The translations under genes were made by a program, and so were the position numbers. A stretch of DNA of 15,424 bases from Nitrospirota bacterium (GTDB lineage: Bacteria; Nitrospinota; Nitrospinia; Nitrospinales; Nitrospinaceae). Of the stretch, positions 1 to 6,234 are shown piece by piece. Under the pieces are notes generated by a model, which ran no database searches, was not told the DNA's origin, and saw only the letters and a list, made by a program, of their open reading frames with translations. The DNA is taken from assembly GCA_003229345.1 (NCBI GenBank), contig QIDN01000002.1, positions 1-15,424 on the forward strand. The letters run 5' to 3'. Each line of letters starts with the position of its first letter. The first letter of the stretch is position 1.

Positions 1-675
1 GGTACCGAGTCGGTCATCACTCCTCTGGCGATTGGTGGGTTTGCCGCCGCCAAAGCGCTGTCTACCCGCAATGACGATCCGGAAGGGGCCAGTCGGCCTT
101 TTGATAAAGACCGGGACGGTTTTGTGATGGGCGAGGGCTGTGGCGTGGTGATCCTGGAAGAAATGGAAAATGCTAAAAAGCGGGGAGCTCGGATCTATGC
201 CGAGGTGGTCGGATATGCGTTGAATGGAGATGCGTATCACATCACTGCACCGGCTCCAGAAGGACAGGGGGCCGCAAAGTGCCTGCAGCTGGCTCTGGAA
301 AGTTCCAAATTAAATAAAGAGGATATCGACTACATCAATGCCCATGGCACCTCCACAGCGGCGGATGCCACTGAGACGACCGCCATCAAAAAGGTTTTTG
401 GAGACCATGCCTACAAGCTGGCTGTCAGTTCGACCAAGTCCATGACCGGACACCTGTTGGGAGCGGCCGGAGGGGTGGAGGCGATTTATTCGGTTTTGGC
501 CATTCATCATGGCATCATTCCCCCGACCATCAACTACACCACGCCAGATCCGGATTGCGATCTGGATTATGTTCCCAATGAAGCCCGCAAGAAAAAAATA
601 ACCACCGCCTTGTCCAACTCGTTTGGATTTGGAGGTACCAACGGAGTCATCATTTTCAAGGAAATGGTGAATTAA
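1..675 (+). CDS. fabF: 3-oxoacyl-ACP synthase II (FabF), 3' part only
   Basis: Beta-ketoacyl-ACP synthase II condenses malonyl-ACP with acyl-ACP in cytosolic fatty acid elongation. The reading frame is open from base 1 (GTESVITPLAIGGFAAAKAL...), so the true start is upstream of the window; about 224 residues of a family that usually has about 410 are present. Two members of the Cys-His-His catalytic triad are visible: the His of NAHGTST (codon 343-345) and the His of KSMTGHLLGAAGG (codon 451-453). The nucleophilic Cys should lie in the missing N-terminal half. The C-terminal NSFGFGGTNG loop is intact and the stop is TAA at 673-675. rnc starts 13 nt downstream; fabF-rnc is a common bacterial order, so co-transcription is likely. 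FabB is the alternative, but the sequence and the rnc neighbour favour FabF. Confidence 0.95.
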   Translation, partial: GTESVITPLAIGGFAAAKALSTRNDDPEGASRPFDKDRDGFVMGEGCGVVILEEMENAKKRGARIYAEVVGYALNGDAYHITAPAPEGQGAAKCLQLALESSKLNKEDIDYINAHGTSTAADATETTAIKKVFGDHAYKLAVSSTKSMTGHLLGAAGGVEAIYSVLAIHHGIIPPTINYTTPDPDCDLDYVPNEARKKKITTALSNSFGFGGTNGVIIFKEMVN

Positions 676-688
676 CCGCCAGGCTTCA

Positions 689-1405
689 ATGCTCCCCACC
701 GAACGTACTCAGGAATTAGCCTCTCTTCAAAAGCAAATCGGTTACACCTTCCGGGATATCTTACTCCTCAACAAAGCCCTGACCCATAAATCTTACGTCA
801 ACGAAAATTCGGAATCTTTGAAAGATAATGAGCGCTTTGAGTTTTTAGGTGACTCGGTTCTGGATTTGATTGTCAGTGGTTATATGATCAAAACCTTTCC
901 CCACTTTGCGGAGGGAACGCTTTCCAAAATTCGTGCGGCCGTGGTCAATGAATCGTGTCTTGCCGAATTGGCTCGCCAAATGGATCTGGGAAAATATCTG
1001 CTTTTGGGGAAAGGGGAGGCGTCCTCGGGCGGTAGAGAAAAAAATTCTCTTTTAGCCAATGCCTATGAAGCACTTGCTGGAGCCGTTTACTTCGATAGCA
1101 ATCTGGAAACGGTGCTGGATATATATCTCCCTGTTCTTGGCAAGGAAATTGCCAAATATGCCGATACGGCCCGCTTCCGGGACTACAAAAGCGAACTTCA
1201 AGAGTATACGCAAACACATTTCAACTGTATTCCCAATTACCAGATTATGAACGAGAAGGGGCCTGCCCATGCCAAGCAGTTTGAGGTGGCGGTCCTGATT
1301 CAGGGAAATGATCGCGGACAGGGAAACGCCAAAAGTAAAAAGGAAGCCGAGCAGGCCGCCGCTAAATCCGCTCTGGAAAGTTTCAATTTAACCCCCATAG
1401 ATTAA
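689..1405 (+). CDS. rnc: ribonuclease III
   Basis: RNase III is the cytosolic double-strand-specific endonuclease that matures rRNA and processes mRNA stems. At 238 aa the protein has typical length. The endonuclease domain (about residues 10-155) carries the signature NERFEFLGDSVLDL at 47-60, giving acidic ligands E51 and D55, and the second motif LLANAYEALAGAVY at 121-134, giving E127. The double-stranded-RNA-binding domain follows (about 165-232), with KSELQEYTQ at its start and the KSKKEAEQAAAKSAL helix at its end. The residue matching E. coli D114 (Aquifex D107) is N124 here. Asn replaces this Asp in some other bacterial RNases III as I recall, so activity is still expected. The start is the ATG at 689, 13 nt after fabF; the Shine-Dalgarno is weak, consistent with translational coupling. 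A radical SAM gene follows after 4 nt. Confidence 0.96.
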   Translation: MLPTERTQELASLQKQIGYTFRDILLLNKALTHKSYVNENSESLKDNERFEFLGDSVLDLIVSGYMIKTFPHFAEGTLSKIRAAVVNESCLAELARQMDLGKYLLLGKGEASSGGREKNSLLANAYEALAGAVYFDSNLETVLDIYLPVLGKEIAKYADTARFRDYKSELQEYTQTHFNCIPNYQIMNEKGPAHAKQFEVAVLIQGNDRGQGNAKSKKEAEQAAAKSALESFNLTPID

Positions 1406-1409
1406 TAAT

Positions 1410-2423
1410 ATGCCTCGTCAACGTATGATCGTTCCCATTTTTATCCCTCACCAGGGATGCCCCTACCGTTGCGTTTTTTGCAACCAGAATGAGATTTCCG
1501 GGACTGAGAGGGAGGAGGATCAAACACGGTTGGATAGTGCTTTCAATACCTATCTCAAATCGCGATCTCTGGAGGAGCTCCCTCCTATCCGTGAGGCGGC
1601 TTTTTATGGTGGAACATTCACCGCCTTGCCAGTGCAACGCCAGGAATTTCTTTTATCCTCAGTGCAGGCCTGGGTTGATCAGGGATATATCCAAAGCCTG
1701 CGTCTATCCACCCATCCGGGTGCGGTGGATGCCGGGGCATTGGCGCTTCTGGACAACTATTCTGTGGAAACCATCGAATTGGGTGTCCAGTCCACTGATC
1801 CGGAAGTTCTAAGGCAATCCGGCAGGGGCGATACTCCTGAATCCTTGAGGCGGTCGGTTCATCTAATCCGAAGCAAGGGCTACCAACTGGGTTTGCAACT
1901 GATGTTGGGGCTTCCTGGAGATTCTGAGGACATATTTCAGCAATCTGTCAGTGATACATTGCGATTCAAGCCGGATTTTGTGCGGATTTATCCGGCTCTC
2001 GTGGTGCGTGAGACCGCTCTCTATGAAATGTATAAAATCGGGGAATACATTCCCTGGAGTCTGGACCGAGCAGTAAACTCCCTCAAGAGGGCGGTAAAAC
2101 GATTCGAGGACGCGGGAATACCCGTAATCCGGTTGGGACTTCATCCCGAGCCTTCATTACTGGCCAATATTGTGGATGGCCCCCATCACCCTGCATTGCG
2201 GTCCCTCGTGGACTCCCGGATATGTTTTGATACCCTGTCCGACCTCCTGTCACAAGAGGCCGTTTTACCGGATCGGGTGATTTTTAAAGTTCCCTTGCGA
2301 AAAATTTCTAATTATACTGGTCACCGCAAAGAGAATATTTTGAGGCTGAAGGAAAAGTTTGCCATTAAAGAACTGATCTTTATGCAAGCTCCTGACCTCA
2401 TCGCTCCTGAGCTGATAGCTTGA
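1410..2423 (+). CDS. Elp3-like radical SAM protein (COG1243 type)
   Basis: A radical SAM enzyme of 337 aa resembling the bacterial Elp3-like group. The N-terminus carries the [4Fe-4S]/SAM motif CPYRCVFC (C17, C21, C24). Further Elp3-like signatures are FYGGTFTALP (about 65-74), STHPGA, IELGVQSTDPEVL (about 125-137), LQLMLGLPGD, and near the C-terminus RIYPALVVRETALY, IRLGLHPE and GPHHPALRSLVDS. The C-terminal acetyltransferase domain of eukaryotic/archaeal Elp3 is absent, so this is a core-only version. Elp3 itself acts on wobble uridine of tRNA; what the bacterial short forms modify is not visible here. The gene lies 4 nt after rnc, an arrangement I recall from Geobacter-like genomes, which suggests a role in RNA metabolism (inference). 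Labels such as 'coproporphyrinogen oxidase-like' are possible but less fitting. Confidence 0.85.
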   Translation: MPRQRMIVPIFIPHQGCPYRCVFCNQNEISGTEREEDQTRLDSAFNTYLKSRSLEELPPIREAAFYGGTFTALPVQRQEFLLSSVQAWVDQGYIQSLRLSTHPGAVDAGALALLDNYSVETIELGVQSTDPEVLRQSGRGDTPESLRRSVHLIRSKGYQLGLQLMLGLPGDSEDIFQQSVSDTLRFKPDFVRIYPALVVRETALYEMYKIGEYIPWSLDRAVNSLKRAVKRFEDAGIPVIRLGLHPEPSLLANIVDGPHHPALRSLVDSRICFDTLSDLLSQEAVLPDRVIFKVPLRKISNYTGHRKENILRLKEKFAIKELIFMQAPDLIAPELIA

Positions 2424-2460
2424 ACCCCTTCGTAAATTTACTGAGAAAGAGGATAATAAA

Positions 2461-2745
2461 ATGGTAACGATTGGAATGAATTATAAAGTTATTCCTGGGA
2501 AAGAGGAAGTTTTTGAAAATGCCTTTAAAAGCGTAATAAAAGTAATGAATGAAATGGAAGGGCACACGCAGTCCAATCTATATAAAGATGTGAGTGATTC
2601 CCATTCCTATCTCATCGTTTCCGACTGGAATTCTGAAGAGGCTTATAAAACTTTTATTAATTCAGAAAAATTTGCCGGGGTCGTGGACTGGGGTAAGGAA
2701 AATATTCTGGCAGGGCGGCCCAGTCACACCATGTATCGGCGATAA
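2461..2745 (+). CDS. small ABM-fold (antibiotic biosynthesis monooxygenase-like) protein
   Basis: A 94-aa single-domain protein of the dimeric alpha/beta-barrel type. Family-like features are the N-terminal strand MVTIGMNYKVIPGKEEVFE, a helix with many Met/Glu residues, a middle strand SHSYLIVSDWNSEEAYKTF (the typical 'W-x-s-e-e-A-y-k-x-f' stretch) and a second helix SEKFAGVVDWG. Members include quinol monooxygenases, heme-degrading IsdG-like proteins and many proteins of unknown role; nothing here identifies a substrate. The start ATG at 2461 has a good Shine-Dalgarno (AAAGAGG, about 2450-2456). The gap to the radical SAM gene is 37 nt on the same strand, so read-through from that operon is plausible. 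The downstream neighbour is convergent. Confidence 0.75.
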   Translation: MVTIGMNYKVIPGKEEVFENAFKSVIKVMNEMEGHTQSNLYKDVSDSHSYLIVSDWNSEEAYKTFINSEKFAGVVDWGKENILAGRPSHTMYRR

Positions 2746-2801
2746 CCGGAAGTTTGGGTTCATGAGGCGAGTTGGGATATTTAATGAGAGCCTTGGATTG
2801 A

Positions 2802-2826
2802 AGTCAGGAAGGGTTTTCTTCCGACT
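2802..2826. other. imperfect inverted repeat between convergent genes
   Basis: AGTC-A-GGAAG pairs with CTTCC-GACT around a 6-nt loop (GGTTTT): nine base pairs with one bulged A. It covers the last codons of the 77-aa gene and lies 56 nt after the ABM gene stop. No T-run follows on either strand, so it is not a standard intrinsic terminator; it may be a 3'-end stabilising stem or chance. Confidence 0.35.
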
Positions 2827-3037
2827 CGTGCTCCGGGCCGGCAGTATATTCGATTTCTCCTTTTTTGATGGTCTTCATCAATTTGGAATAAAAATGTTCC
2901 GTATTATGAGGAAGATGGTCTTCCACTCTCCAGCGTATGGTCACCAGTTTTCCATTGGGATGACTGATGATTCGGGTGACCTCTCCATTGTTCTGGGAGA
3001 GGGGTTCGTACAGGCAATCCCCGACTTTGATTTTCAT
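2804..3037 (-). CDS. conserved-looking small hypothetical protein, 77 aa
   Basis: I do not recognise a named family. The protein starts with MKIKVGDCLYEPLSQNNGEV and then has alternating hydrophobic strands (VTRIISHPNGKLVTIRWRVED), which looks like a small beta-barrel (SH3/KOW-like) fold; the C-terminal third is charged and acidic (EYTAGPEHESEENPS). The call as a real gene rests on a Shine-Dalgarno ACGGAG about 7 nt before the ATG (minus strand, near 3045-3050), an isolated position with its own upstream region, and protein-like composition. The overlapping plus-strand frame (2594-3043) runs antisense to it and through the ABM gene and looks like a shadow. The gene is divergent from the lipoyl-like gene at 3158 and convergent with the ABM gene. 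No membrane segment or signal peptide is present. Confidence 0.7.
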   Translation of the reverse strand: MKIKVGDCLYEPLSQNNGEVTRIISHPNGKLVTIRWRVEDHLPHNTEHFYSKLMKTIKKGEIEYTAGPEHESEENPS

Positions 3038-3157
3038 GGTTGAACTCCGTAAATTTTAAAATATCAGTATACTATCATAGCGATCTGATTATATTATCCA
3101 ACATGGACTTTTAAATTAAGTAGGGGTGAAGCGTCCCTGATTTGATTCTGGAGGAAG

Positions 3158-3400
3158 ATGGCCTATATTACCATGGCACCTATGTATCCGACAATGACGT
3201 CCGGTAAAGTAGATGAATTTCTCGTCAGTATCGGAGATACGGTTAAAGTGGGAATGCCGGTGGCGGAAATTGTTGCGGAGGGTTATTACACTCTTGTTTC
3301 TGAGTACGAGGGTGTGGTGAAGGAAATTTATGCAAATGAGGGGGAGTATATTGAGACCGATACTCCCATCATCGAAATAGAAGAAATAGAAGAAGAGTAA
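3158..3400 (+). CDS. stand-alone lipoyl/biotinyl-like domain without the acceptor lysine
   Basis: The 80-aa protein is almost exactly one biotinyl/lipoyl domain. MAPMYPTMTSGKV (6-18) matches the 'MPxLSPTMTxGxI' start of E2 lipoyl domains, GDTVKVGMPVAEI (26-38) matches the GDxVxxGdxLaEI strand, and EGVVKEIYANEGEYIETDTPIIEI (51-74) matches the second half. The hairpin that normally shows DKA (lipoyl) or MKM (biotinyl) reads VAEGYY (39-44). The only lysines are K17, K30 and K55, none at the hairpin, so normal lipoylation or biotinylation is not expected. The acidic tail is EEIEEE. Start at 3158: Shine-Dalgarno GGAGG at 3150-3154 is close (3 nt), but the fold needs residues from Met1. The neighbours include no dehydrogenase complex or carboxylase genes, so its partner is unknown. 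Confidence 0.8.
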   Translation: MAYITMAPMYPTMTSGKVDEFLVSIGDTVKVGMPVAEIVAEGYYTLVSEYEGVVKEIYANEGEYIETDTPIIEIEEIEEE

Positions 3401-3425
3401 GCCTGTTGAGTTTTTCGGAGGGTTT

Positions 3426-4310
3426 TTAAAAAAGCGGGGATGGCGTACTTTCCTCGTCCAAGGCACCGGCAATATCAGCTTCTTCAGAATAACCGGGTAT
3501 ACTTTGGGAGTTCTCCGTGCTTTTTAAGTTGTCGTAATCAAAATCACTTCCCCATGAATTTTCAAAATCACTTTCCTTGTCTTTCCATTTTCTGAATTTC
3601 AGTTCAATATCCCTTAAGTTGATCTTGGCTTTTACCAGCCGGGAATTCAATTTTAAGGCCTTTTTGTAAGAGTATTTGGCTCCCTTGTAATCCTTCTTTA
3701 AATAGTAATAGAAGTGCCCCAGGTTGAGGTAGTGATCGGCATTGGAAGGCTCTGCCTGAATCGCCTGTTTGAATTTTCTTTCTGCAGAAATATATTTCTT
3801 TTGAGCCGCCAGGGAGAGCGCAAGCTTGGCAATGGCGGGAGCGTATCCCGGGTTGATCTGTAATGCCTTCCGGTAGGCTCTCTCAGCTCGCCTGTAGTTT
3901 TTGGAATTAAAGTAAATCAAACCCAGGTTTTTATGGATAACGGGAATATTGGGTTTGAATTTGAGGGCCTTCAAGTATTCCACTTTGGCTTGTTTGTATT
4001 TCTTTCGCGAGAAAAGTTGTAATCCCAAGTGTTGATGGAGAGACTGAAGATCGGACTGGGAAGTGAAGGATTCATTCAAAAGAAACACTTCCTCAGCCTT
4101 GTTGGGGTCATTGTTTTCCGGAAATATCAGGCTTCCTCGCGGCCATTTTAGTGTAATGGAAGATCCTAAGGCCTGAGAGGAATATTCTGCAATCCCGGAA
4201 GATGGATTGGATTGGAACTTGCCGGAAGTGGAGGCGGAAACTATAGAAAGCCAACCTGACAAGACAAAGGCAAGGATACAACCGATGAGAAATCTGATAG
4301 ATGACTTCAT
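3426..4310 (-). CDS. exported tetratricopeptide-repeat (TPR) protein
   Basis: A 294-aa protein with an N-terminal signal peptide: basic start MKSSIR, hydrophobic core about 7-24, likely cleavage after SIVSA near residue 26. After a low-complexity Ser/Gly stretch, four consecutive 34-residue TPR units occupy about 88-121, 122-155, 156-189 and 190-224. Each shows the pattern of Leu-Gly/Ala, Tyr and 'Ala-x-x-x-Tyr/Phe-x-x-Ala-Leu-x-x-x-Pro' (for example YKQAKVEYLKALKFKPN). The tail is acidic and Ser-rich (SDFDYDNLKS...EEADIAGALDEE). TPR superhelices act as protein-binding scaffolds; the partner is unknown. The protein is probably periplasmic or outer-membrane associated; no lipobox Cys is present near the cleavage site (Cys11 lies inside the hydrophobic core). 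The start has no clear Shine-Dalgarno. It lies 163 nt after mgtE on the same strand and is convergent with the lipoyl-like gene. Confidence 0.85.
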   Translation of the reverse strand: MKSSIRFLIGCILAFVLSGWLSIVSASTSGKFQSNPSSGIAEYSSQALGSSITLKWPRGSLIFPENNDPNKAEEVFLLNESFTSQSDLQSLHQHLGLQLFSRKKYKQAKVEYLKALKFKPNIPVIHKNLGLIYFNSKNYRRAERAYRKALQINPGYAPAIAKLALSLAAQKKYISAERKFKQAIQAEPSNADHYLNLGHFYYYLKKDYKGAKYSYKKALKLNSRLVKAKINLRDIELKFRKWKDKESDFENSWGSDFDYDNLKSTENSQSIPGYSEEADIAGALDEESTPSPLF

Positions 4311-4473
4311 GTCAAAAAACCAAGTCGGATTAAAATGAAATGTTCAAGAAACCGGGTGCGACGCAATGAAAGGTTTAAGATCATCAAGAACCTCACAGAT
4401 TACTTTATAAAGTTTCTTCAGTGTATGCAAGAAGGTTTTTAGCCTTAAGGCAAGCAGTGGGACAGGGGTGTTT

Positions 4474-5826
4474 CTATAATATTGAAAAAACCGTCGTTGC
4501 AGTAAATAAATAAATGGATAATCCTATAATGTCATTGATCACCGTAACCATCGGTCCTGTGCTGATAGCCGGATCTATTTTCAGTTTCAGGAAAAGTAAT
4601 GGTGTGAAGGAGCCGATCAGGGTCGCCGTGGTCACCGCCAAGATGATCCCCAGACCGACTGTGACGCCTAATGCCGGGGAAGTGTCCAACAGCGTCTCCG
4701 CGAAAAATATGATGCTCGTCCCGCAAATGGTTCCAAATATAATGCCGTTGGATAATCCTACTTTTATTTCACTTTTGAGAACTCTATTCAAGTTGTCGCT
4801 TTGAATATCTCCCGTGGCCAAGCCCCGTACGATGACGGTAGCCCCTTGAATTCCCACGTTTCCGGCGAGGCCAAGCACAAACGGAATAAAGAAGATGACG
4901 GTTGTAAACTCGTTCATGGTAATTTCAAATGATTTTAATATGAAGGCACTGATCATCCCACCGATGAAAGTGATGAAAAGCCATGGTGCGCGGGCGGCTA
5001 TTTTACGCGAAGTTTTTTTGGCAAAGGGGTCGGTTTCCGTTGCACCCACCATTGTGTAGATTTCTTCGTCAGCCGTTTGCCGGAGTCCCCTAAACACGTC
5101 ATCAAATGTGACGATTCCGTGAATGGTATTTTGCTTGTCGACCACGGGTACGGTGCTCAGATGTTCGTGGTCCATCAGGTTCGCGATTTTTTCACAGGTC
5201 TCATCAAGCAGGACTTTGGGTGTTTCCTTCCGAATAACTTGGAGAGCTTTGGCGTTGGGTAGGACATTCAGTAAATCCCTCAAGGTAAAAAAACCTATCA
5301 GTTTATTGTCCGTCCCCACCACGAAAAAATCGGTCACAGAATCTTTAGATGGATTTCGAATCATTTTGGCCAGAATTTCGCTCGCGATTTCATCCGGATC
5401 AACCCGGTAATAATGTGGGGTCATCATTCCGCCGGCAGTTTGTTCCTCATAACGGATCAAGTTTTTGAGAGTCCGAGCTTCATCAGGGACCATTTGTTCC
5501 AGGATTTTTTCCTGGACTTCGGGTTCTTGCTCCTGAAGAATATCCGCCGCTTCATCCTTAGGCATGCCTTCCAGAAAAGGCGCCATAAACTCCAAACCCA
5601 AGGCATCGCTGATTTCCTTGCGGCTTTCCTGATCGGTTTCATAGAGCAGCTCCTGCCGTTTTACGTCATCCTCTATATATTGAAAAATAAGGACTTTTTC
5701 ATCTGTTGTGAGTTGATGGAGGAGGCGGGCAATGTCGAAATGATCCATGGAATTGATCATTTCTCGCGCCTGATTTTCCGCAACGCCGGATTCCGAAAAT
5801 AGGGATTTTAATTGGTCGATGGTCAT
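4474..5826 (-). CDS. mgtE: magnesium transporter MgtE
   Basis: MgtE is a homodimeric Mg2+-gated Mg2+ channel of the inner membrane. The length, 450 aa, equals that of the structurally known Thermus protein. Domains in order: MgtE N-domain helical superhelix (about 15-130), ending in YEEQTAGGMMTP (126-137); paired CBS domains (about 138-255), which sense cytosolic Mg2+; the connecting helix (about 265-280); and five membrane helices (about 282-450). Family signatures are GNVGIQGATVIVRGLATGD (322-340) and DPAISTGPMVTVINDIIG (418-435). D432, the pore aspartate essential for Mg2+ binding in the Thermus protein, is present in the same position. No Shine-Dalgarno is obvious before the ATG, and the upstream gap to the divergent gene is only 83 nt, too short for an M-box riboswitch. 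It may share its transcript with the TPR gene. Confidence 0.95.
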   Translation of the reverse strand: MTIDQLKSLFSESGVAENQAREMINSMDHFDIARLLHQLTTDEKVLIFQYIEDDVKRQELLYETDQESRKEISDALGLEFMAPFLEGMPKDEAADILQEQEPEVQEKILEQMVPDEARTLKNLIRYEEQTAGGMMTPHYYRVDPDEIASEILAKMIRNPSKDSVTDFFVVGTDNKLIGFFTLRDLLNVLPNAKALQVIRKETPKVLLDETCEKIANLMDHEHLSTVPVVDKQNTIHGIVTFDDVFRGLRQTADEEIYTMVGATETDPFAKKTSRKIAARAPWLFITFIGGMISAFILKSFEITMNEFTTVIFFIPFVLGLAGNVGIQGATVIVRGLATGDIQSDNLNRVLKSEIKVGLSNGIIFGTICGTSIIFFAETLLDTSPALGVTVGLGIILAVTTATLIGSFTPLLFLKLKIDPAISTGPMVTVINDIIGLSIYLFTATTVFSIL

Positions 5827-5909
5827 GGTTTTGGTATTATAAATACATCAAATTAAAGCGGTGGCTTTATTTTGGGTTATAAAACAAAAAGTAAGAAAAT
5901 GAGGTCTTT

Positions 5910-6164
5910 ATGGTTATTGATGGATTGTCCAGTAGGGAAATCAAAAAACTCCGTGAGAGCCAAACCCGGAGGCCAACCCGCACCCGTAAAACGCGGGCTA
6001 CTATGATGTCCGATAAAACCACGAAAAAAGTATTAAAGAAATTTGACGTTGATCACGAACCGGACACCAAAATCAACGATGAGGTTAACATCAATATTGA
6101 TGAGCATGTAAAAATGAATGATTCTTATATGCGTACCGGATGGTACGTTCCTAAGAAAAAATAG
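5910..6164 (+). CDS. small highly charged hypothetical protein, 84 aa
   Basis: I do not recognise this protein. It is soluble, with no membrane segment. Residues 9-44 are strongly basic (REIKKLRESQTRRPTRTRK...TKKVLKK) and could bind nucleic acid. Residues 45-67 are acidic and Asn-rich (DVDHEPDTKINDEVNINIDE). The end is aromatic/basic (GWYVPKKK). It is probably real: a Shine-Dalgarno GAGG (5901-5904) lies 5 nt before the ATG, a strong intrinsic terminator follows 48 nt after the stop, and it has its own divergent upstream region shared with mgtE. The genes on both sides are on the opposite strand, so it is a monocistronic unit. The role is unknown. Confidence 0.7.
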   Translation: MVIDGLSSREIKKLRESQTRRPTRTRKTRATMMSDKTTKKVLKKFDVDHEPDTKINDEVNINIDEHVKMNDSYMRTGWYVPKKK

Positions 6165-6212
6165 TTATTAAAAGTTTTGCTGGTTATCAATATCTTATGG
6201 AAGATGCAGAGG

Positions 6213-6234
6213 AGATCCTTAGGGATCTTTTTTG
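6213..6234 (+). terminator. rho-independent terminator of the 84-aa gene
   Basis: AGATCC (6213-6218) pairs perfectly with GGATCT (6223-6228) around a TTAG tetraloop, followed directly by a T-rich run (TTTTTT then GTTTTTT). It ends the plus-strand transcript of the small charged protein. Its loop contains the TAA stop (minus strand, 6219-6221) of the opposing HD-GYP gene. The minus-strand version has no T-run and should not terminate. Confidence 0.85.

Noticed and set aside
2594..3043. Plus-strand frame of 149 aa spanning the end of the ABM gene and the 77-aa gene
   Set aside because: It overlaps the ABM gene in another frame and is antisense to the 77-aa gene, which has a ribosome site and a protein-like sequence; its own composition is Phe/Arg/Gly-rich without a recognisable domain.
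4442..4451. Palindrome GCCTTAAGGC downstream of mgtE
   Set aside because: A 10-bp perfect palindrome has no loop and no T-run; too short to call a terminator or operator.
5827..5909. Mg2+ riboswitch (M-box or ykkC-like) upstream of mgtE
   Set aside because: Only 83 nt separate it from the divergent gene, and no multi-stem structure is apparent.
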